This document shows, in pieces, positions 63,195 through 64,000 of a stretch of DNA of 64,000 nucleotides; positions within the stretch are counted from its first letter, which is position 1; the number at the start of each line of letters is the position of its first letter. The position numbers were made by a program, and so were the translations under genes. Source of the DNA: Yinghuangia soli (GTDB taxonomy: Bacteria > Actinomycetota > Actinomycetes > Streptomycetales > Streptomycetaceae); the NCBI RefSeq assembly GCF_021502675.1, contig NZ_JAKFHA010000016.1:100741-164740 (forward strand). Reading direction: 5' to 3'. The notes under the pieces are model-generated. The model ran no database searches. It saw only the letters and a program-made list of their open reading frames with translations, and was not told the DNA's origin.

Positions 63195-63980
63195 TCAGCG
63201 CGCGACCTTGGCGGCCAGGAACTCCTCCCACGTCTTCGTGCCCACCGCGTTCGCCGGCGTGGTCAGCGCCCCGGAGCGGAAGCCCGCGCCCATCTTGCCG
63301 GGGATGCGGACCGCCAGCACGCGGCGCTTCTTGCCGGCCGCGGCCAGCCAGGTGCGGGCCAGCTCGGCGGCCTCGTACACGCGCGGACCGCCCATGTCCG
63401 CCACGCGACCGGCCGGTCCGGCGAGCGCCAGTTCGACCAGCCGGTCGGCGACCTCGCCCTGGTCCACCGGCTGGCAGGCGGTCTTGGACGGCATCAGGAC
63501 CACGGGCAGCTTGGACAGGAAACCGAGCGCCATGTGCAGCAGCTCGGGGAACTGCGTCGCGCGCAGGTTGGTCCACGGGACGCCGGAGGCCGCCAGGAGC
63601 TCCTCGCCCTGCAGCTTGACCTTGTAGTACGGGTACGGGATCGCCTCGATCCCGACGATCGAGATGTTCACGATGTGCCCGACCCCCGCGCGCTTCGCGC
63701 CGTCCAGCAGGTTGCGCCACCCCGGGATGTCGTTCTTGAACTTGCGGATGTCCGAGGCGCAGTGGATGACCGTGTCGACACCCTCGAGTGCCGCGTCCAG
63801 GCCTGCACCGGTCAGCAGGTCGGCGGTCGCCCACGCGACCCCCGGATCGGACGGCAGCGCCGACTTGCGCGTCATGGCCCGCACCGGGCGCCCGGTGCGC
63901 CGGGCCCGCTCCAGCACCTCGCGGCCCAGCACGCCGGTCGCACCGGTCACCAGGATCGTGCCGCCGGGGTTCGCGTCCAT
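63195..63980 (-). CDS. NAD(P)-binding (NmrA/SDR-like) oxidoreductase
   Basis: A 261-residue protein of the atypical short-chain dehydrogenase class. The N-terminal nucleotide-binding motif is ILVTGATGVLGREVLERA. The classical catalytic pair is replaced by PYPYYKVKLQGEELLAASG, a YxxxK-like arrangement common in NAD(P)H-binding family proteins. It may be an enzyme on a quinone or flavonoid-type substrate or a redox sensor. GGAGG lies six bases before the ATG at 63980. Confidence 0.85.
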   Translation of the reverse strand: MDANPGGTILVTGATGVLGREVLERARRTGRPVRAMTRKSALPSDPGVAWATADLLTGAGLDAALEGVDTVIHCASDIRKFKNDIPGWRNLLDGAKRAGVGHIVNISIVGIEAIPYPYYKVKLQGEELLAASGVPWTNLRATQFPELLHMALGFLSKLPVVLMPSKTACQPVDQGEVADRLVELALAGPAGRVADMGGPRVYEAAELARTWLAAAGKKRRVLAVRIPGKMGAGFRSGALTTPANAVGTKTWEEFLAAKVAR

Positions 63981-64000
63981 GGGGTTCCTCCACTGGCTGT

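Overview
The window is about 72-73% G+C, with dense genes, many GTG starts and strong GC bias in third codon positions. It carries a chromosomal backbone typical of spore-forming actinomycetes: rpsA, coaE, uvrB, two TerD-type genes, a DnaQ-like exonuclease, terC, uvrA, uvrC, rapZ, yvcK, whiA, gap, pgk, tpiA, secG and rbpA. WhiA, RbpA, a mycothiol-dependent isomerase-family protein and a decaprenylphosphoryl-ribose module all point to Actinobacteria, most likely the Streptomycetaceae or a near relative. No species can be named from sequence alone. I saw no rRNA, tRNA, CRISPR array, insertion sequence, phage or conjugative gene.

Layout. 1-5.5 kb: a methyltransferase divergent from rpsA, a perfect terminator, an 8-bp tandem repeat, an MFS transporter and a propeller protein. 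5.9-9.6 kb: four tightly linked genes (PAP2 phosphatase, UbiA-type phosphoribosyltransferase, DprE1, DprE2) that form a complete route to decaprenylphosphoryl-arabinose. 9.7-14.2 kb: a secreted dimethylformamidase-like protein, coaE and a large membrane protein. 14.3-26.7 kb: a repair/stress block of uvrB, terD, a TerD protein fused to a degenerate FtsK-like ATPase domain, a DnaQ exonuclease, a terC gene behind what looks like a manganese riboswitch, an MBL hydrolase, a mycothiol-dependent isomerase-family protein, uvrA and a Rieske lipoprotein. 26.8-31.9 kb: the uvrC-rapZ-yvcK-whiA operon, closed by a strong intrinsic terminator. 32-37.6 kb: an Eis-like acetyltransferase, a 1074-residue secreted carboxypeptidase and a small membrane protein. 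37.9-42.2 kb: gap-pgk-tpiA-secG-rbpA, with long hairpins in several gaps.

The last third (42.5-64 kb) is more accessory: a DUF11-like surface protein, TPR and HEAT proteins, a divergent GntR/MFS pair, a PQQ-propeller lipoprotein, a second terC, a MerR regulator coupled to a membrane protein, a TetR regulator coupled to a PLP enzyme and divergent from an ABC exporter, an exported two-subunit molybdenum hydroxylase, a methyltransferase and an NAD(P)-binding protein. Several genes here have a recognisable -10 element six or seven bases before the start codon and no ribosome binding site, so they are probably transcribed as leaderless mRNAs.

The observations I rate highest are the riboswitch with a visible Shine-Dalgarno-masking platform in front of terC (20.1-20.3 kb), the TerD/FtsK-like fusion that has lost its Walker A lysine (17.3-19.1 kb), the paired operators with mirrored leaderless promoters at 46.7 kb, and the MerR-type 19-bp-spacer promoter at 54.7 kb. 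Functions are assigned from recognised motifs and remembered family features. No database search was possible.
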